Below, one piece after another: positions 17,377-27,175 of a stretch of 64,000 bases of DNA (within the stretch, counting starts at the first letter, position 1; each line of letters starts with the position of its first letter). The translations under genes and the position numbers were made by a program. Source of the stretch: Subtercola boreus. GTDB lineage: Bacteria; Actinomycetota; Actinomycetes; Actinomycetales; Microbacteriaceae. The notes under the pieces are model-generated. The model was not told the DNA's origin, did not search any database, and was given only the letters and a program-made list of their open reading frames with translations. Location of the stretch: positions 40,885-104,884 of the forward strand of contig NZ_NBXD01000029.1 in assembly GCF_003399645.1 (NCBI RefSeq). The letters run 5' to 3'.

Positions 17377-18911
17377 GAATCGTCGCCGTCACCTCCTGCA
17401 TCGCAGGAATCGCACACACCTACATGGCCGCCGAGGCCCTCGAACAGTCCGCCAAGAAGTCGGGCTACGACATCCAGGTCGAGACCCAGGGCGCAGCCGG
17501 CTCGAACCCGCTGTCGGCCGCCACCATCGCCGCCGCCGACGTCGTCATCTTCGCCGCCGACCTCGAGGTGAAGGACAAGGCCCGCTTCGCCGGAAAACCC
17601 ACCGTCACGGTCGGCGTCAGCAAGGCGCTGGCGGATGCTCCCACCGTCATCCAGCAGGCCGTCGACCTCTACGAGTCCACGCCGGCAACCCCTGCGGGCA
17701 CCGCTGCCGCGCCGGCCGCAACAGTCGGTGCGGCGGCAGCGGCGGCATCCGGACCCTCCCTGGCGACCAAGGTGCCCAAGGGTGCCGGCGTCGGCACGCG
17801 GATCCGCCAGTACCTGATGACCGGTGTCTCGTACATGATCCCGTTCGTCGCCGCCGGTGGCCTGCTGATCGCGCTGAGCTTCATCATCGGCGGCTACGAG
17901 ATCGTGAGCGTGAAGCCCGCCGACATCATCGGCAACTTCAACGCGTTCTCGTCGCACGACTGGGCCGCCCTGATGTTCCTCGTCGGGGCTGCGACCTTCG
18001 GGTTCCTGGTGCCGGTGCTCTCGGGGTTCATCGCCTTCGCGATCGCCGACCGCCCGGGTATCGCGCCCGGCATCGTCGGCGGCGCCATCGCGCTGACCGT
18101 CGGCGCCGGCTTCCTCGGCGGGCTCGTGTCGGGATTCGTCGCCGGTTTCATCGCGCTCGGCATCAGCCGGATCAAGCTGCCGGCCGCCTTCCGATCGCTG
18201 ATGCCGGTGATCATCATCCCGCTGCTCGCCACCTTCGCGACAGGGCTGATCATGTTCGTCATCCTCGGTGCGCCCCTCAAGGCGGTCAGCACCGGCCTGA
18301 GTGACTGGCTGAACAGCCTCTCGGGCGGCAACCTGATCCTGCTGGGCATCCTGCTCGGCCTGATGATGGCGTTCGACATGGGCGGGCCCGTCAACAAGGT
18401 CGCCTACGCCTTCGCCACCACGGGCCTCGCCTCGGTCGCCCTCGACGGCGACCCCAACTCGGTGCAGTTCAAGATCATGGCGATCGTCATGGCCGCCGGC
18501 ATGACGCCGCCGCTCGGGCTCGCCCTCGCCACCGTCATCCGCAGAAAGCTATTCACGGTGGCCGAGCGGGAGAACGGCAAGGCCGCGTGGGTGCTCGGTG
18601 CGTCGTTCATCACCGAGGGCGCCATCCCGTTCGCCGCGGTCGACCCGCTGCGCGTCATCCCGTCACTGATGGTCGGATCGGGGGTCACCGGCGGTCTCGT
18701 CGCCGCGTTCGGCTCGACCCTGCGCGCCCCGCACGGCGGAATCTGGGTGACCCCGCTCGTCGGCCAGCCGTTCCTGTACGTGCTGGCTATCCTGATCGGC
18801 ACCGTCGTGACGGCGCTGCTGGTGATCGTGGCGAAGAACCTCAAGCGCTCGGCCGTTCCCCTGACCGACCCGCTCGAAGAGAGCTACGCGCGGGAGACCG
18901 CCATCGCCTGA
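17373..18911 (+). CDS. fruA: fructose PTS EIIBC permease
   Basis: Imports and phosphorylates fructose at the membrane. The 512-residue product has an N-terminal EIIB domain (about 1-98) with the phosphorylated Cys in TSCIAGIAHTYMAAEAL (C9), a Pro/Ala linker (about 103-130), and an EIIC permease with many transmembrane helices (from about 140) including the GGPVNK and GAIPFAAVDP motifs of fructose permeases. It starts with GTG in a GTGA overlap with the EIIA gene. It is the last gene of the operon; in corynebacteria HPr follows here, but no HPr gene is seen. Confidence 0.95.
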   Translation: MRIVAVTSCIAGIAHTYMAAEALEQSAKKSGYDIQVETQGAAGSNPLSAATIAAADVVIFAADLEVKDKARFAGKPTVTVGVSKALADAPTVIQQAVDLYESTPATPAGTAAAPAATVGAAAAAASGPSLATKVPKGAGVGTRIRQYLMTGVSYMIPFVAAGGLLIALSFIIGGYEIVSVKPADIIGNFNAFSSHDWAALMFLVGAATFGFLVPVLSGFIAFAIADRPGIAPGIVGGAIALTVGAGFLGGLVSGFVAGFIALGISRIKLPAAFRSLMPVIIIPLLATFATGLIMFVILGAPLKAVSTGLSDWLNSLSGGNLILLGILLGLMMAFDMGGPVNKVAYAFATTGLASVALDGDPNSVQFKIMAIVMAAGMTPPLGLALATVIRRKLFTVAERENGKAAWVLGASFITEGAIPFAAVDPLRVIPSLMVGSGVTGGLVAAFGSTLRAPHGGIWVTPLVGQPFLYVLAILIGTVVTALLVIVAKNLKRSAVPLTDPLEESYARETAIA

Positions 18912-18932
18912 CCCGCCCGCCGAATCGGGTTC

Positions 18933-18997
18933 GAATGGACACGGTTCCGGCCATCCGCCGCAGATCGCGGAGAGGATGCCCGGGATCGTGTCCATTC
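18933..18997. repeat. long intergenic inverted repeat (18-bp arms)
   Basis: Arms 18933-18950 and 18980-18997 match at 16 of 18 positions (GAATGGACACG outermost), with a 29-nt spacer. It fills the 97-bp gap between convergent fruA and the NUDIX gene and has no T-run, so it is either a U-tract-less bidirectional terminator or a palindromic element. One of four such hairpins in the window. Confidence 0.8.
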
Positions 18998-19008
18998 ACG
19001 TTTCGCGG

Positions 19009-19548
19009 TCACTCGAGCGGAAGGTCGCTCTCGGCCACGGTCGCATTGTCGGCCCGGAACGAGAACCGCGCGCGCACCTGCTCACCGTTGAGAACGCGCG
19101 GCAGCCAGTACTTCGCATCGTCCCACATCAGGTCGAACGGAATGTCGTCGAGCGCGAACCACCGCGGCGCCAGCTCTTCTGAAGGCTCCGGATGCCCGTG
19201 CCAGACGGTCGCGACGAACACGGTCGACTCCTGGCTCCACGCGGGCCTGTGCGGAAAGGCGTAGCTCAGAAAACCGGCCTCGCGGAGGTCGGACGGCGCC
19301 ACGCGGATGCTCGTCTCCTCCTCCACCTCCCGCACGATGGCCTCGAGCGCACTCTCGCCGGGCTCGATCTTGCCGCCCGGGCCGACCATCTTGCCGACGC
19401 CCAGCCCGGTGAGCTTCTGGCCGAGCAGAACCTCGGTCCCGCCATCCGGGGCCGTGCGCAGCAGGTAGCAGACGCAGACCTGGTACGGGGTGGCCGGCAC
19501 GGCGGGCTCGGCATGCTCGGCGGCGGTCATGGCTCGGTGTTCCGGCAA
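19009..19548 (-). CDS. NUDIX hydrolase, MTH1/8-oxo-dGTPase-like
   Basis: A 179-residue NUDIX hydrolase that cleaves a nucleoside diphosphate linked to another moiety. The NUDIX box runs from G59 to about residue 81 (GGKIEPGES, then REVEEETS) with the metal-binding REVEE glutamates (73-77). The upstream GVGKMVGPGG and the later LMWDDAKYWLP resemble MTH1-type enzymes that remove oxidised purine nucleotides. An internal start at MTAAEHAEP (19530) is possible. The start lies 2 bp after the stop of the acetyltransferase gene, so the two are probably cotranscribed. Confidence 0.88.
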   Translation of the reverse strand: MPEHRAMTAAEHAEPAVPATPYQVCVCYLLRTAPDGGTEVLLGQKLTGLGVGKMVGPGGKIEPGESALEAIVREVEEETSIRVAPSDLREAGFLSYAFPHRPAWSQESTVFVATVWHGHPEPSEELAPRWFALDDIPFDLMWDDAKYWLPRVLNGEQVRARFSFRADNATVAESDLPLE

Positions 19549-19549
19549 C

Positions 19550-20284
19550 TCAGAGGTGCTTCAGCATGCGGGTGTTGCCGAGCGTGTTCGGCTTCACCCG
19601 AGCGAGGTCGAGGAACTCGGCGACACCTTCGTCGGGCGATCGCACCAGCTCCATGTACACCTCCGGCGCGACGAGCGAGAGCGGGGAGGCCGTGAAGTCG
19701 TGCCGCTCGAAGAACGACACCTCGAACGTGAGGCAGAAGAGGCGACTGAGCCCGAGCTCGCGGGCGTCCTCCTCGATGCGTTCGAGCAGGGCGTGGCCGA
19801 CCCCCCTGCCGAGATGCTCGCGATCGACGGCGAGCGTGCGAACCTCACCGAGATCTTCCCAGAACACATGCAGCGCACCGCACCCGATGGGGGTGCCCTG
19901 CTCATCGACCGCGATGCGGAACTCCTGCACGGCCTCGTAGAGCACCACCGAGTCCTTGCCGAGCAGCACCCGCTCCTGCACCAGGGGCTCGGTCAACTTC
20001 TGGATCCACGGCACATCGCTCGTGCGCGCCCGTCGCACCGTGACGCCCGGGCGCTTCGCGGTGCCCCGCTCGGCGCCCCGGGGCCCGCGCTCCGCGCCGC
20101 CCCCGCTCTCAGCGCCGCCACCGCTCTCAGCGCCGCCCCCGCTCTCAGCGCCGCCCCCGCTCCCAGCGCCGCCCCCGCTCCCAGCGCCGCCCCCGCTCTC
20201 AGCGCCTTCGCCTGGTCGTTGAGCGCCGACATCCGTACCCATGGCATGTGCGGGTGTGGCGTCTGCAGGCATCTTCTCGGGCAT
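19550..20284 (-). CDS. amino-acid N-acetyltransferase (ArgA-like GNAT)
   Basis: A 244-residue protein whose C-terminal ~170 residues form a GNAT domain like the short N-acetylglutamate synthases used at the start of arginine synthesis. It has VRRARTSDVPWI, the EVRTLAVDREHLGRGVGHAL acyl-CoA turn (written in parts: EVRTLAVDRE, HLGRGVGHALL) and the ELGLSRLFCLTFEVSFFERH region. The N-terminus is unusual: after MPEKMPADATP comes a linker of (ESGGGA/GSGGGA) repeats encoded by an 18-bp tandem repeat. The start is uncertain; ATGs at 20284, 20272 and 20242 are all in frame, and I used the first with a GGAGG next to it. Substrate inferred from family resemblance only. Confidence 0.78.
   Translation of the reverse strand: MPEKMPADATPAHAMGTDVGAQRPGEGAESGGGAGSGGGAGSGGGAESGGGAESGGGAESGGGAERGPRGAERGTAKRPGVTVRRARTSDVPWIQKLTEPLVQERVLLGKDSVVLYEAVQEFRIAVDEQGTPIGCGALHVFWEDLGEVRTLAVDREHLGRGVGHALLERIEEDARELGLSRLFCLTFEVSFFERHDFTASPLSLVAPEVYMELVRSPDEGVAEFLDLARVKPNTLGNTRMLKHL
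20094..20201. repeat. six-copy 18-bp tandem repeat within the acetyltransferase gene
   Basis: Six head-to-tail copies of an 18-bp unit (GCGCCGCCCCCGCTCTCA and close variants), phased with the codons so that each unit encodes six residues of a Gly/Ser/Ala/Glu linker on the minus strand. Copy number is likely to vary between strains. Confidence 0.9.
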
Positions 20285-20337
20285 CCTCCATCTTCCCGCA
20301 CCCACCCCCATCCACGAAAACGCCCCCTCCCCGCTTC

Positions 20338-20399
20338 GTGAGACAGGTGCGCGCTTGTGAGACCGGCGGGCGCGTCTCACAAGCGCGTACCTGTCTCAC
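20338..20399. repeat. long intergenic inverted repeat (26-bp arms)
   Basis: Arms 20338-20363 and 20374-20399 match at 25 of 26 positions around a 10-nt spacer, the longest hairpin in the window. TGAGAC occurs at both ends of the left arm. It lies between the clpC terminator and the acetyltransferase start and has no T-run. Confidence 0.88.
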
Positions 20400-20469
20400 A
20401 GACGGCCTTGGCGGCGGGGCGGGCGCGGGGCAGCGGGCGGGAGGGGGCGCGAGGGCGGCGGGGGACGAC

Positions 20470-20503
20470 GAAGGGGCCGCCCACGTCAGTGGACGGCCCC
20501 TTC
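20470..20503 (-). terminator. clpC terminator hairpin
   Basis: GAAGGGGCCG (20470-20479) pairs with CGGCCCCTTC (20494-20503) with an inner CCAC/GTGG stem and a GTCA loop, starting 12 bp beyond the clpC stop on the minus strand. No long T-run follows. Confidence 0.75.
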
Positions 20504-20514
20504 GGGAGGTGCGG

Positions 20515-23004
20515 CTAGACCTTGTCGATCGAGATCGCGTCGGCTGCGGTGATCTCCGCGAGCGGCTCGGGCGATGTCGTCAGGAAGGTGAACTCACCCT
20601 CGACGAAGTCGACGAAGATGTGGTCGCCCGCATTGAGTTCACCCTGCAGGATGCGCTCGGAGAGCCGGTCCTCGACCTCGTTCTGCATCGCGCGGCGCAG
20701 CGGCCGGGCACCGAGCGACGGGTCGAACCCGACCTCGATGAGGCGCTCCTTGCTCGAGAGCGACAGCTCTATGGTGAGGTCGCGGTCGAGCAGACGATCG
20801 CGCAGGCGGCCGATGAACAGGTCGACGATCTGCAGCAGCTCCTCTTTCGACAGCTGCGGGAACACGATCGTGTCGTCGACGCGGTTCAGGAACTCGGGCT
20901 TGAAGTGCTTCTTCAGCTCTTCGTTGACCTTGCCCTTCATTCGGTCGTAAGACGTCGAGACGTTCGTGGTCGACTGGAAACCGATCGGCGAACCCGTGAT
21001 GTCTTTCGTACCGAGGTTGGTGGTCATGATGATCACGGTGTTCTTGAAGTCGACGACGCGGCCCTGGCCATCGGTCAACCGACCCTCTTCCAGAATCTGG
21101 AGGAGGGAGTTGAAGATGTCGGGGTGCGCCTTCTCGATCTCGTCGAACAGCACCACGGAGAACGGCTTGCGGCGCACCTTCTCGGTGAGCTGTCCACCCT
21201 CTTCGAAGCCGACGAACCCGGGAGGGGCACCGAACAGCCGCGAAACGGTGTGCTTCTCGCCGTACTCGCTCATGTCGAGCGAGATGAGGGCGTTCTCGTC
21301 GTCGAACAGGAACTCGGCCAACGCCTTGGCGAGCTCGGTCTTACCGACACCCGTGGGGCCGGCGAAGATGAACGATCCCGAGGGGCGCTTCGGGTCTTTC
21401 AGGCCCGAGCGGGTGCGGCGGATGGTGCGCGACAGGGCCGCGATCGCCTCCTCCTGGCCGATGACCCGCTGGTGCAGGGCCTTCTCCATGAACATGAGCC
21501 GCGAGGACTCCTCCTCGGTGAGCTTGAAGACCGGGATGCCGGTGGCCTGCGCCAGCACCTCGGCGATCAGCCCCTCGTCGACGATGCCCGACGCCTTGAC
21601 GTCGCCCGACTTCCACTTCTTCTCGAGGCGCAGACGCTCACCGAGGAGGTTCTTCTCCTCGTCGCGGAGCGCGGCGGCCTTCTCGAAGTCCTGCTCCTCG
21701 ATCGCCGCCTCCTTGCGACCGCGGACGGTCGAGATGCGGTCGTCGAACTCGCGGAGCTCCGGCGGGGCCGAGAGGATCGAGAGGCGCAGGCGCGCGCCGG
21801 CCTCGTCGATCAGGTCGATGGCCTTGTCGGGCAGGAAGCGGTCGGCGACATAGCGGTCGGCGAGGTTCGCCGCAGCCACGATGGCGCCATCCGTGATAGA
21901 GACCTTGTGGAAGGCCTCGTACTTGTCGCGCAGCCCCTTGAGGATGTTGATCGTGTGGGGCAGGTTCGGCTCGGCGACCTGGATGGGCTGGAACCGGCGC
22001 TCGAGCGCCGCATCCTTCTCGAAGTGCTTGCGGTACTCGTCCAGCGTGGTCGCGCCAATGGTCTGCAGCTCACCGCGGGCAAGCAGCGGCTTCAGGATGC
22101 TCGCCGCGTCGATCGCGCCTTCTGCGGCACCCGCACCGACCAGGGTGTGGATCTCGTCGATGAAGGTGATGATGTCACCGCGGGTGCGGATCTCCTTCGT
22201 GACCTTCTTCAGACGCTCTTCGAAGTCACCGCGGTAGCGGCTGCCGGCGATGAGCGAACCGAGGTCGAGCGTGTAGAGCTGCTTGTCTTTCAGCGTCTCG
22301 GGAACGTCGCCGCGAACGATCGCCTGGGCGAGGCCCTCGACCACCGCGGTCTTGCCGACGCCGGGCTCACCGATGAGAACGGGGTTGTTCTTCGAACGGC
22401 GAGACAGGATCTGCATGACCCGCTCGATCTCTTTCTCACGCCCGATGACCGGGTCGAGCTTGTTGTCGCGCGCGGCCTGCGTCAGGTTGCGCCCGAACTG
22501 GTCGAGGATCTGCGAGCCCTTGTCGGGAGCCTGGTCGTTGCCGCCCACTGCCACCGCCTCCTTGCCCTGGTACCCGCTCAGCAGCTGGATGACCTGCTGG
22601 CGAACTCGGTTCAGGTCGGCGCCGAGCTTGACGAGCACCTGCGCGGCGACGCCCTCGCCCTCGCGGATGAGGCCGAGCAGGATGTGCTCGGTACCGATGT
22701 AGTTGTGGCCCAGCTGCAGCGCCTCGCGAAGCGACAGCTCGAGCACCTTCTTCGCACGCGGCGTGAAGGGAATGTGGCCGGTGGGCTGCTGCTGGCCCTG
22801 GCCGATGATGTCTTGCACCTGCTCGCGCACGGCGTCGAGCGAGATACCGAGGGACTCGAGCGCCTTGGCAGCGACGCCCTCACCCTCGTGGATCAGCCCG
22901 AGCAGGATGTGCTCGGTACCGATGTAGTTGTGGTTGAGCATCTTGGCCTCTTCTTGGGCCAAAACGACGACGCGACGGGCACGGTCGGTAAATCTCTCAA
23001 ACAT
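20515..23004 (-). CDS. clpC: ATP-dependent Clp protease ATPase subunit ClpC
   Basis: AAA+ unfoldase that feeds proteins to ClpP. The 829-residue product has the double Clp N-domain (two [13 protein letters not shown] repeats, at about 26-38 and 101-113), a first AAA module with Walker A GEPGVGKT (212-219), a UVR/M-domain (about 425-460), a second AAA module with Walker A GPTGVGKT (549-556) and the D2-small domain. Layout and length match actinobacterial ClpC1. It is monocistronic with a terminator downstream. A sequence TCTGCCcacGGCGAAC about 75-90 bp upstream on the minus strand loosely resembles a ClgR site, and a GGTACCGG/CCGGTAC repeat lies in the leader; both are tentative. Confidence 0.97.
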   Translation of the reverse strand: MFERFTDRARRVVVLAQEEAKMLNHNYIGTEHILLGLIHEGEGVAAKALESLGISLDAVREQVQDIIGQGQQQPTGHIPFTPRAKKVLELSLREALQLGHNYIGTEHILLGLIREGEGVAAQVLVKLGADLNRVRQQVIQLLSGYQGKEAVAVGGNDQAPDKGSQILDQFGRNLTQAARDNKLDPVIGREKEIERVMQILSRRSKNNPVLIGEPGVGKTAVVEGLAQAIVRGDVPETLKDKQLYTLDLGSLIAGSRYRGDFEERLKKVTKEIRTRGDIITFIDEIHTLVGAGAAEGAIDAASILKPLLARGELQTIGATTLDEYRKHFEKDAALERRFQPIQVAEPNLPHTINILKGLRDKYEAFHKVSITDGAIVAAANLADRYVADRFLPDKAIDLIDEAGARLRLSILSAPPELREFDDRISTVRGRKEAAIEEQDFEKAAALRDEEKNLLGERLRLEKKWKSGDVKASGIVDEGLIAEVLAQATGIPVFKLTEEESSRLMFMEKALHQRVIGQEEAIAALSRTIRRTRSGLKDPKRPSGSFIFAGPTGVGKTELAKALAEFLFDDENALISLDMSEYGEKHTVSRLFGAPPGFVGFEEGGQLTEKVRRKPFSVVLFDEIEKAHPDIFNSLLQILEEGRLTDGQGRVVDFKNTVIIMTTNLGTKDITGSPIGFQSTTNVSTSYDRMKGKVNEELKKHFKPEFLNRVDDTIVFPQLSKEELLQIVDLFIGRLRDRLLDRDLTIELSLSSKERLIEVGFDPSLGARPLRRAMQNEVEDRLSERILQGELNAGDHIFVDFVEGEFTFLTTSPEPLAEITAADAISIDKV

Positions 23005-23186
23005 GCTGACTCCTTGGGTACCGGGGCAGAGACGGTATCCGGTACATAAATGTTAACGAGAGGGGGCTGTTCCTGCTGCCCTGTTCGCCGTGGGCAGATA
23101 AATGCGTCGGATGCGGACGGATACACTGATTTTCGTCGCGCTGAGGCGGCGCCTGCCCCCGGGGCAGATCATTGGGGGAAAACACC

Positions 23187-25439
23187 ATGCCGATCGTCAC
23201 GCCTGCGCGCCTTCGGGCCGCGACCGCTTCTCTTGTGGCCCTGGCCGTGGTGGCCCTGGTCACGGTCTCCGCTGTCCCGGCCGCGCACGCCGACACCGAC
23301 AAGTACGGCAATACGATCCTGACGCCGATCTCGGAACACCTCGACCAGACCGGGGTGGTGCAGCTGCACTACCCGACATCGTTGGCCGGCTACACGATCG
23401 ATGCGTCTGCGAGCGACCCCGCCGACGTCGAGGTGCCCGCACTGCAGAGCACCGTGATCGCTCTGGACGGCTCGGCCGAGATCCGCAACTTCGCCGGGGC
23501 GATGCGCGTCAGAATCCTCTCCTACACCCCTCCCGCCCCTCCCGCCACCTGGCCGCCGACACCCCAGCCCCTCGTCGACAAGAGCGTGGGCGTCTACCGC
23601 GACCAGACCGTCTCGTACAGCTATGTTCCCGAGACCGACAGCTATGCCCCGGATGCCGCACTGCCCGGCCCCGTCATCCCGACGACGGCGACAGAGGCCC
23701 AGCACCTCATCCCGGTCACGAACTCGGTGGTCACACCCACGTCAGACGGGCCCGGCAGCGACCTCACCCTGGCCTTCAGCCGGATCACCCAGAACGGCGT
23801 GGGCAACTACACCGGCTACAGCAATGCAGTGACGAACTACGTGTACGACAGCACTCGCGAGCTTCTCGGCACCTCCCTCATCGCCCAGAGCCAGTATTCG
23901 ATCACCGTTCCGGGGTCACACACCACCGGCGGGCAGTTCGTCGCCTCGTTCGACAGGTACGGGCTGCTCGTCACGTCGTACGGCATCCCGGCGACAGCGA
24001 CCCCGACGCCTGTTCCCACGCCGACCATCACTCCGGCGCCGCCCCTCAGCACGGTCGACCAGCATCCGCTCGACACCGGCGTCATCACAATCGAGTTCGG
24101 CGCAGCCTTCGCCGGGTACACGATCGTGTCGACGACCGAAGACCCGACCGGGCAGGATGACCGGAGCATCGTGAGCGCGGTCGCCGACGCCGACGGAACG
24201 GTGTCGCTCACGCTCTTCGCCGGGTACGCCGACATTGACCTCTTCGCACCCGGCACGCAGGTGAGCGTCGACACCGGCCCTCTGAACGGGCGGCTCAAGC
24301 GGTATGACGTGGGGGTGTACCGGGCGCAGACCGTGGTCTATTCGTACAACCCGATCTACGGCGGTCAGTACGCCTTCGTCACGCAGCCGGGTGCTGCAGT
24401 CATCCCGGAGTCCTCGGATGTCGCTGGAGTGCTGTTGACGAACTCGACCTTCACCGTCAGCCCTGACCAGTGGAACCCCGGAGACGACGTCACGCTGCAG
24501 TTCAGCAATGCAGTGCCGACCGGAGTCGGGTACCCGACCGACGGCGTGCAGCTCGCGCACTACGTCTACGACTTCTCGGGGCCCGTGCCGCTCGGGCAGT
24601 CGTTCGAGTACTTCCCCGATGGCACGTACTCGTTCACCGTGCCGGGCGCCTACACCGTCGGCGACACGTATGCCGCCTCGTTCGACCGCTTCGGGCGGCT
24701 GTATTCGTACCTGCCGCTCAAGCGCGTCGGGCCCGCGCCGACGGCTACGCCCACGCCGACCGCGACCCCCACCCCGACAGCGACGCCGACACCCACGGCC
24801 ACGCCGACGCCGACGGCCTCGCCGACACCGACACCCACCGTGACGCCCACTCCCGACCCGACCGTCACTCCGACACCCGACCCGACGGCCACTCCTGACC
24901 CGACCGTCACGCCCACCCCCGACCCGACTGTCACTCCGACGCCCGGCCCGACGGTGACTCCGACACCCACCGTGACGCCGACACCCGACCCCACCGTGAC
25001 GCCGACACCCGACCCGACGGTCACGCCCGAGCCCACGGCCACGCCGACGCCCGACCCGACGGTGGCGCCGACCCCGGGCCCGACCGACCCGCAGCCCACC
25101 GCGACCGCCGGCCCGACAGTTACGCCGACGGTGACCCCGACGGCGACAGCCACACCCACCGGGACGGCCACACCGTCTCCGACCTCGACCGCTGTCGCAC
25201 CCGTCCCGCCGGGCACCGACCCCGGAACACCGCCGGCCTCGGGCACAGCCGCGCTGCCGGGATCCTCACCGAGCGACCCGAGCGACCCGTCCTCGACGAG
25301 CGCCCGGGATGCCGCGGGACTCGCCTCCACCGGCCAGGCCGGGTTGCTCGGCGCAGCGCTGACCGGGCTGTCGATCCTGCTGCTCGGTATCGTGGCCGCA
25401 CTCGTCACCCGGCGCCGACTGAACACCCCGCGGGGCTGA
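23187..25439 (+). CDS. LAxTG-type sortase-anchored surface protein with PT-rich stalk
   Basis: A 750-residue wall-anchored protein. It has a signal peptide (1-35, cleavage after AHA), then two homologous domains of about 200-220 residues each (both with a Tyr-rich GVYR-Q-V-YSY core, a YVYD block and a V-ASFDR-G-L-SY end). A Pro/Thr repeat stalk follows (about 516-670; [18 protein letters not shown]), then LASTG (712-716), a hydrophobic helix and a terminal RRR charge cluster. LAxTG is the sortase-E-type signal common in actinobacteria. The start was set at the ATG behind GGGGGAAAAC rather than an upstream TTG. No sortase gene is in the window. Role likely adhesion or a surface layer. Confidence 0.85.
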   Translation: MPIVTPARLRAATASLVALAVVALVTVSAVPAAHADTDKYGNTILTPISEHLDQTGVVQLHYPTSLAGYTIDASASDPADVEVPALQSTVIALDGSAEIRNFAGAMRVRILSYTPPAPPATWPPTPQPLVDKSVGVYRDQTVSYSYVPETDSYAPDAALPGPVIPTTATEAQHLIPVTNSVVTPTSDGPGSDLTLAFSRITQNGVGNYTGYSNAVTNYVYDSTRELLGTSLIAQSQYSITVPGSHTTGGQFVASFDRYGLLVTSYGIPATATPTPVPTPTITPAPPLSTVDQHPLDTGVITIEFGAAFAGYTIVSTTEDPTGQDDRSIVSAVADADGTVSLTLFAGYADIDLFAPGTQVSVDTGPLNGRLKRYDVGVYRAQTVVYSYNPIYGGQYAFVTQPGAAVIPESSDVAGVLLTNSTFTVSPDQWNPGDDVTLQFSNAVPTGVGYPTDGVQLAHYVYDFSGPVPLGQSFEYFPDGTYSFTVPGAYTVGDTYAASFDRFGRLYSYLPLKRVGPAPTATPTPTATPTPTATPTPTATPTPTASPTPTPTVTPTPDPTVTPTPDPTATPDPTVTPTPDPTVTPTPGPTVTPTPTVTPTPDPTVTPTPDPTVTPEPTATPTPDPTVAPTPGPTDPQPTATAGPTVTPTVTPTATATPTGTATPSPTSTAVAPVPPGTDPGTPPASGTAALPGSSPSDPSDPSSTSARDAAGLASTGQAGLLGAALTGLSILLLGIVAALVTRRRLNTPRG
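24738..25167. repeat. degenerate tandem repeat encoding the Pro/Thr stalk
   Basis: Short imperfect direct repeats of ACGCCGACxCCCAC/ACCCGACCCGAC type run through the stalk-coding part of the surface protein gene. They are in frame and prone to length change by slippage or recombination. Confidence 0.85.
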
Positions 25440-25470
25440 CGCTCCCACAGGCAGAACCGCACGAACGAGA

Positions 25471-25507
25471 AAAGGGCTGGGCCGGCATCCGCCGGGCCCA
25501 GCCCTTT
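25471..25507. terminator. bidirectional terminator
   Basis: AAAGGGCTGGGCC at 25471 pairs with GGGCCCAGCCCTTT ending at 25507, with one bulged base and a short CATCC loop. It lies between two convergent genes (ending at 25439 and 25528) and has A/T runs on both sides, so it can serve both strands. Confidence 0.85.
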
Positions 25508-25527
25508 CGTCTCACACCGTCTGCCGG

Positions 25528-27075
25528 CTAGACCTCCGAGTAGCGGTACTGCGCTCTGATGAAGTACTCCTGGTTGCTCGTCAGCCCCGAGCGGAGGCCC
25601 GAGTCACCGATCGCCAGCGCCACGTTCACCCAGTGCTGCAGGCCCTCAGCGTCAGGCGTGCGCCCGAGGTACTTCTCGTACATCAGCGTCACCCGCTCGC
25701 CGATGGTCTCGCGCTCGTTCCAGAACTGCTTGATGACCCAGTCGCGGCCGCGCGTGGCGGCGAGGTTGCCCCAGAACGCCCAGTCCGACGGTGACCCGTC
25801 ACGGTGCAGCAGGTCTTTGTAGAGCGCTGCGGCGAACGACGTGTTCGTTCCACCGTGGTTGGTCAGGTACTCCTGCGAGGCGTAGAACGACGTCTCGATG
25901 TCGTCGGTCGTGATGCGCCCGGCCTTCATGTTGTTCAGCCAGTCGGCGCGGCCCTTCGCATCGGCTCCGCGGCCCAGGATGTTCTTGTACGCCGCATCGA
26001 TACGGATCAGGCGGTACTCGTCACTGTTCACGAACCCGTCTGCGACCGCCGAGGGCGGTGTGCCGTTGTAGAGCAACCGTACCCAGCCTGTCGCCTCGCC
26101 GACCGACGGGAGTCGGTTCAGAAAGTCGTAGTAGAGCGCGTTGACGACCGAGTTGTCGGCCACACCGTACTCGTCGCCGAAGCCGGGGATCGGGTTGATC
26201 AGGTGGCTGATCAGAACGTTCGACGTGACCTTTCCGTTGCCGGTGACAACGAACGGGTCACCGAACGAGACCGGCGAGTGCACCGAAGACCCGTCGTTGA
26301 AAGCGAACGTCAGGTACCGGGGGTACGACGGAGTGTTCGCGAAGATGACGTACGAGATGTAGTTGCCGTCACCGTCGATCGGCAGCTCGGCGACGCGGTT
26401 CCAGTGGTTGGCCTGGTTCGGGTCGGGCACATCGATCGACACCGAGGTGTGGGCCGGATCCGGAGCACCGGTGCACTGCTCGCAGGTCACCGTACCCTGC
26501 ACGACGCCCGACGGCGACATGGTCCAGTCGGCCGTACGCGCCTGTCCGTCGGCGACGGCGACCGATGTACCGTACGGGTTCAGGATGGTCGCGCCCCACC
26601 ACTGCAGGCCGAGAGACCCTTTGACGTCGGCGAACTGCAGCCAGTACGTGTCGGCCGTGAGGCCGGGTACCGTGTAGCGGCCGTCGCCGTCGGCGGTGAC
26701 GGTGTCGAAAAAGGCTACGTCGCCGTCTGCGGTGAACGTCAGCACTGCGACGTCGGCCCCGGAGACGGGACTCCCTGAGACGCTCGAGACCACCCGGCCC
26801 GTGATACTGCCGGTGCCGACCGCGTCGGTGGAGCCGTTCGGGCTGGCCGCCTGCTTCGCTGCAGCGGCATCCGTCGCACCCTTCGGCAGATCGAGCGGAT
26901 GCGTGGCCGGCGTGATGGTCTCGGTGTAGCCGGCGGCGGGCCGGTCGCTCTGTGCCGAGAGGGGCACAGGCTGCCCCACCGGCTCGGTTGCGAACGCGGG
27001 TGTTGCCGAAAAACCGGCTCCCACGATGACGATGGCGGCGATGGCCGCAGTGAACTTCTTCACGATCCCCCTCAT
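25528..27075 (-). CDS. secreted protein with carboxypeptidase-regulatory-like and DUF4214 domains
   Basis: A 515-residue exported protein with a signal peptide (1-29, cleavage after AFA). A carboxypeptidase-regulatory-like beta-sandwich follows at about 88-195 (GSITGRVVSSVSGSPVSGADV, GRYTVPGLTADTYWLQF), then a second beta-domain with a C-x2-C pair (TCEQC). Two to three DUF4214 repeats from about 305 to the end carry the alternating YxxxLxRxPdxxG helices (YYDFLNRLPS, YKNILGRGAD, YKDLLHRDGS, YEKYLGRTPD). DUF4214 is found in cell-surface and S-layer-like proteins. No membrane anchor or LPxTG is seen. It is convergent with the sortase substrate, suggesting a small surface-protein locus. Confidence 0.82.
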   Translation of the reverse strand: MRGIVKKFTAAIAAIVIVGAGFSATPAFATEPVGQPVPLSAQSDRPAAGYTETITPATHPLDLPKGATDAAAAKQAASPNGSTDAVGTGSITGRVVSSVSGSPVSGADVAVLTFTADGDVAFFDTVTADGDGRYTVPGLTADTYWLQFADVKGSLGLQWWGATILNPYGTSVAVADGQARTADWTMSPSGVVQGTVTCEQCTGAPDPAHTSVSIDVPDPNQANHWNRVAELPIDGDGNYISYVIFANTPSYPRYLTFAFNDGSSVHSPVSFGDPFVVTGNGKVTSNVLISHLINPIPGFGDEYGVADNSVVNALYYDFLNRLPSVGEATGWVRLLYNGTPPSAVADGFVNSDEYRLIRIDAAYKNILGRGADAKGRADWLNNMKAGRITTDDIETSFYASQEYLTNHGGTNTSFAAALYKDLLHRDGSPSDWAFWGNLAATRGRDWVIKQFWNERETIGERVTLMYEKYLGRTPDAEGLQHWVNVALAIGDSGLRSGLTSNQEYFIRAQYRYSEV

Positions 27076-27175
27076 ACGGTGCCGAATACCCCACCCGGCA
27101 GTGCTCGAAACCTATCAGAAGCCTGAGTACGGGAATCGAACACCACAGTGACGGTTCGGTCACGATCGCAGTGCG

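Noticed and set aside
20248..23049. A 933-codon open frame on the plus strand opposite clpC
   Set aside because: It is the antisense of clpC in a GC-rich codon phase; composition is Glu/Leu/Arg-biased with no domain, and clpC on the other strand is beyond doubt.
24738..25167. Array of short repeats that might be taken for CRISPR
   Set aside because: Repeats are contiguous, in frame and encode Pro/Thr; there are no spacers and no cas genes.
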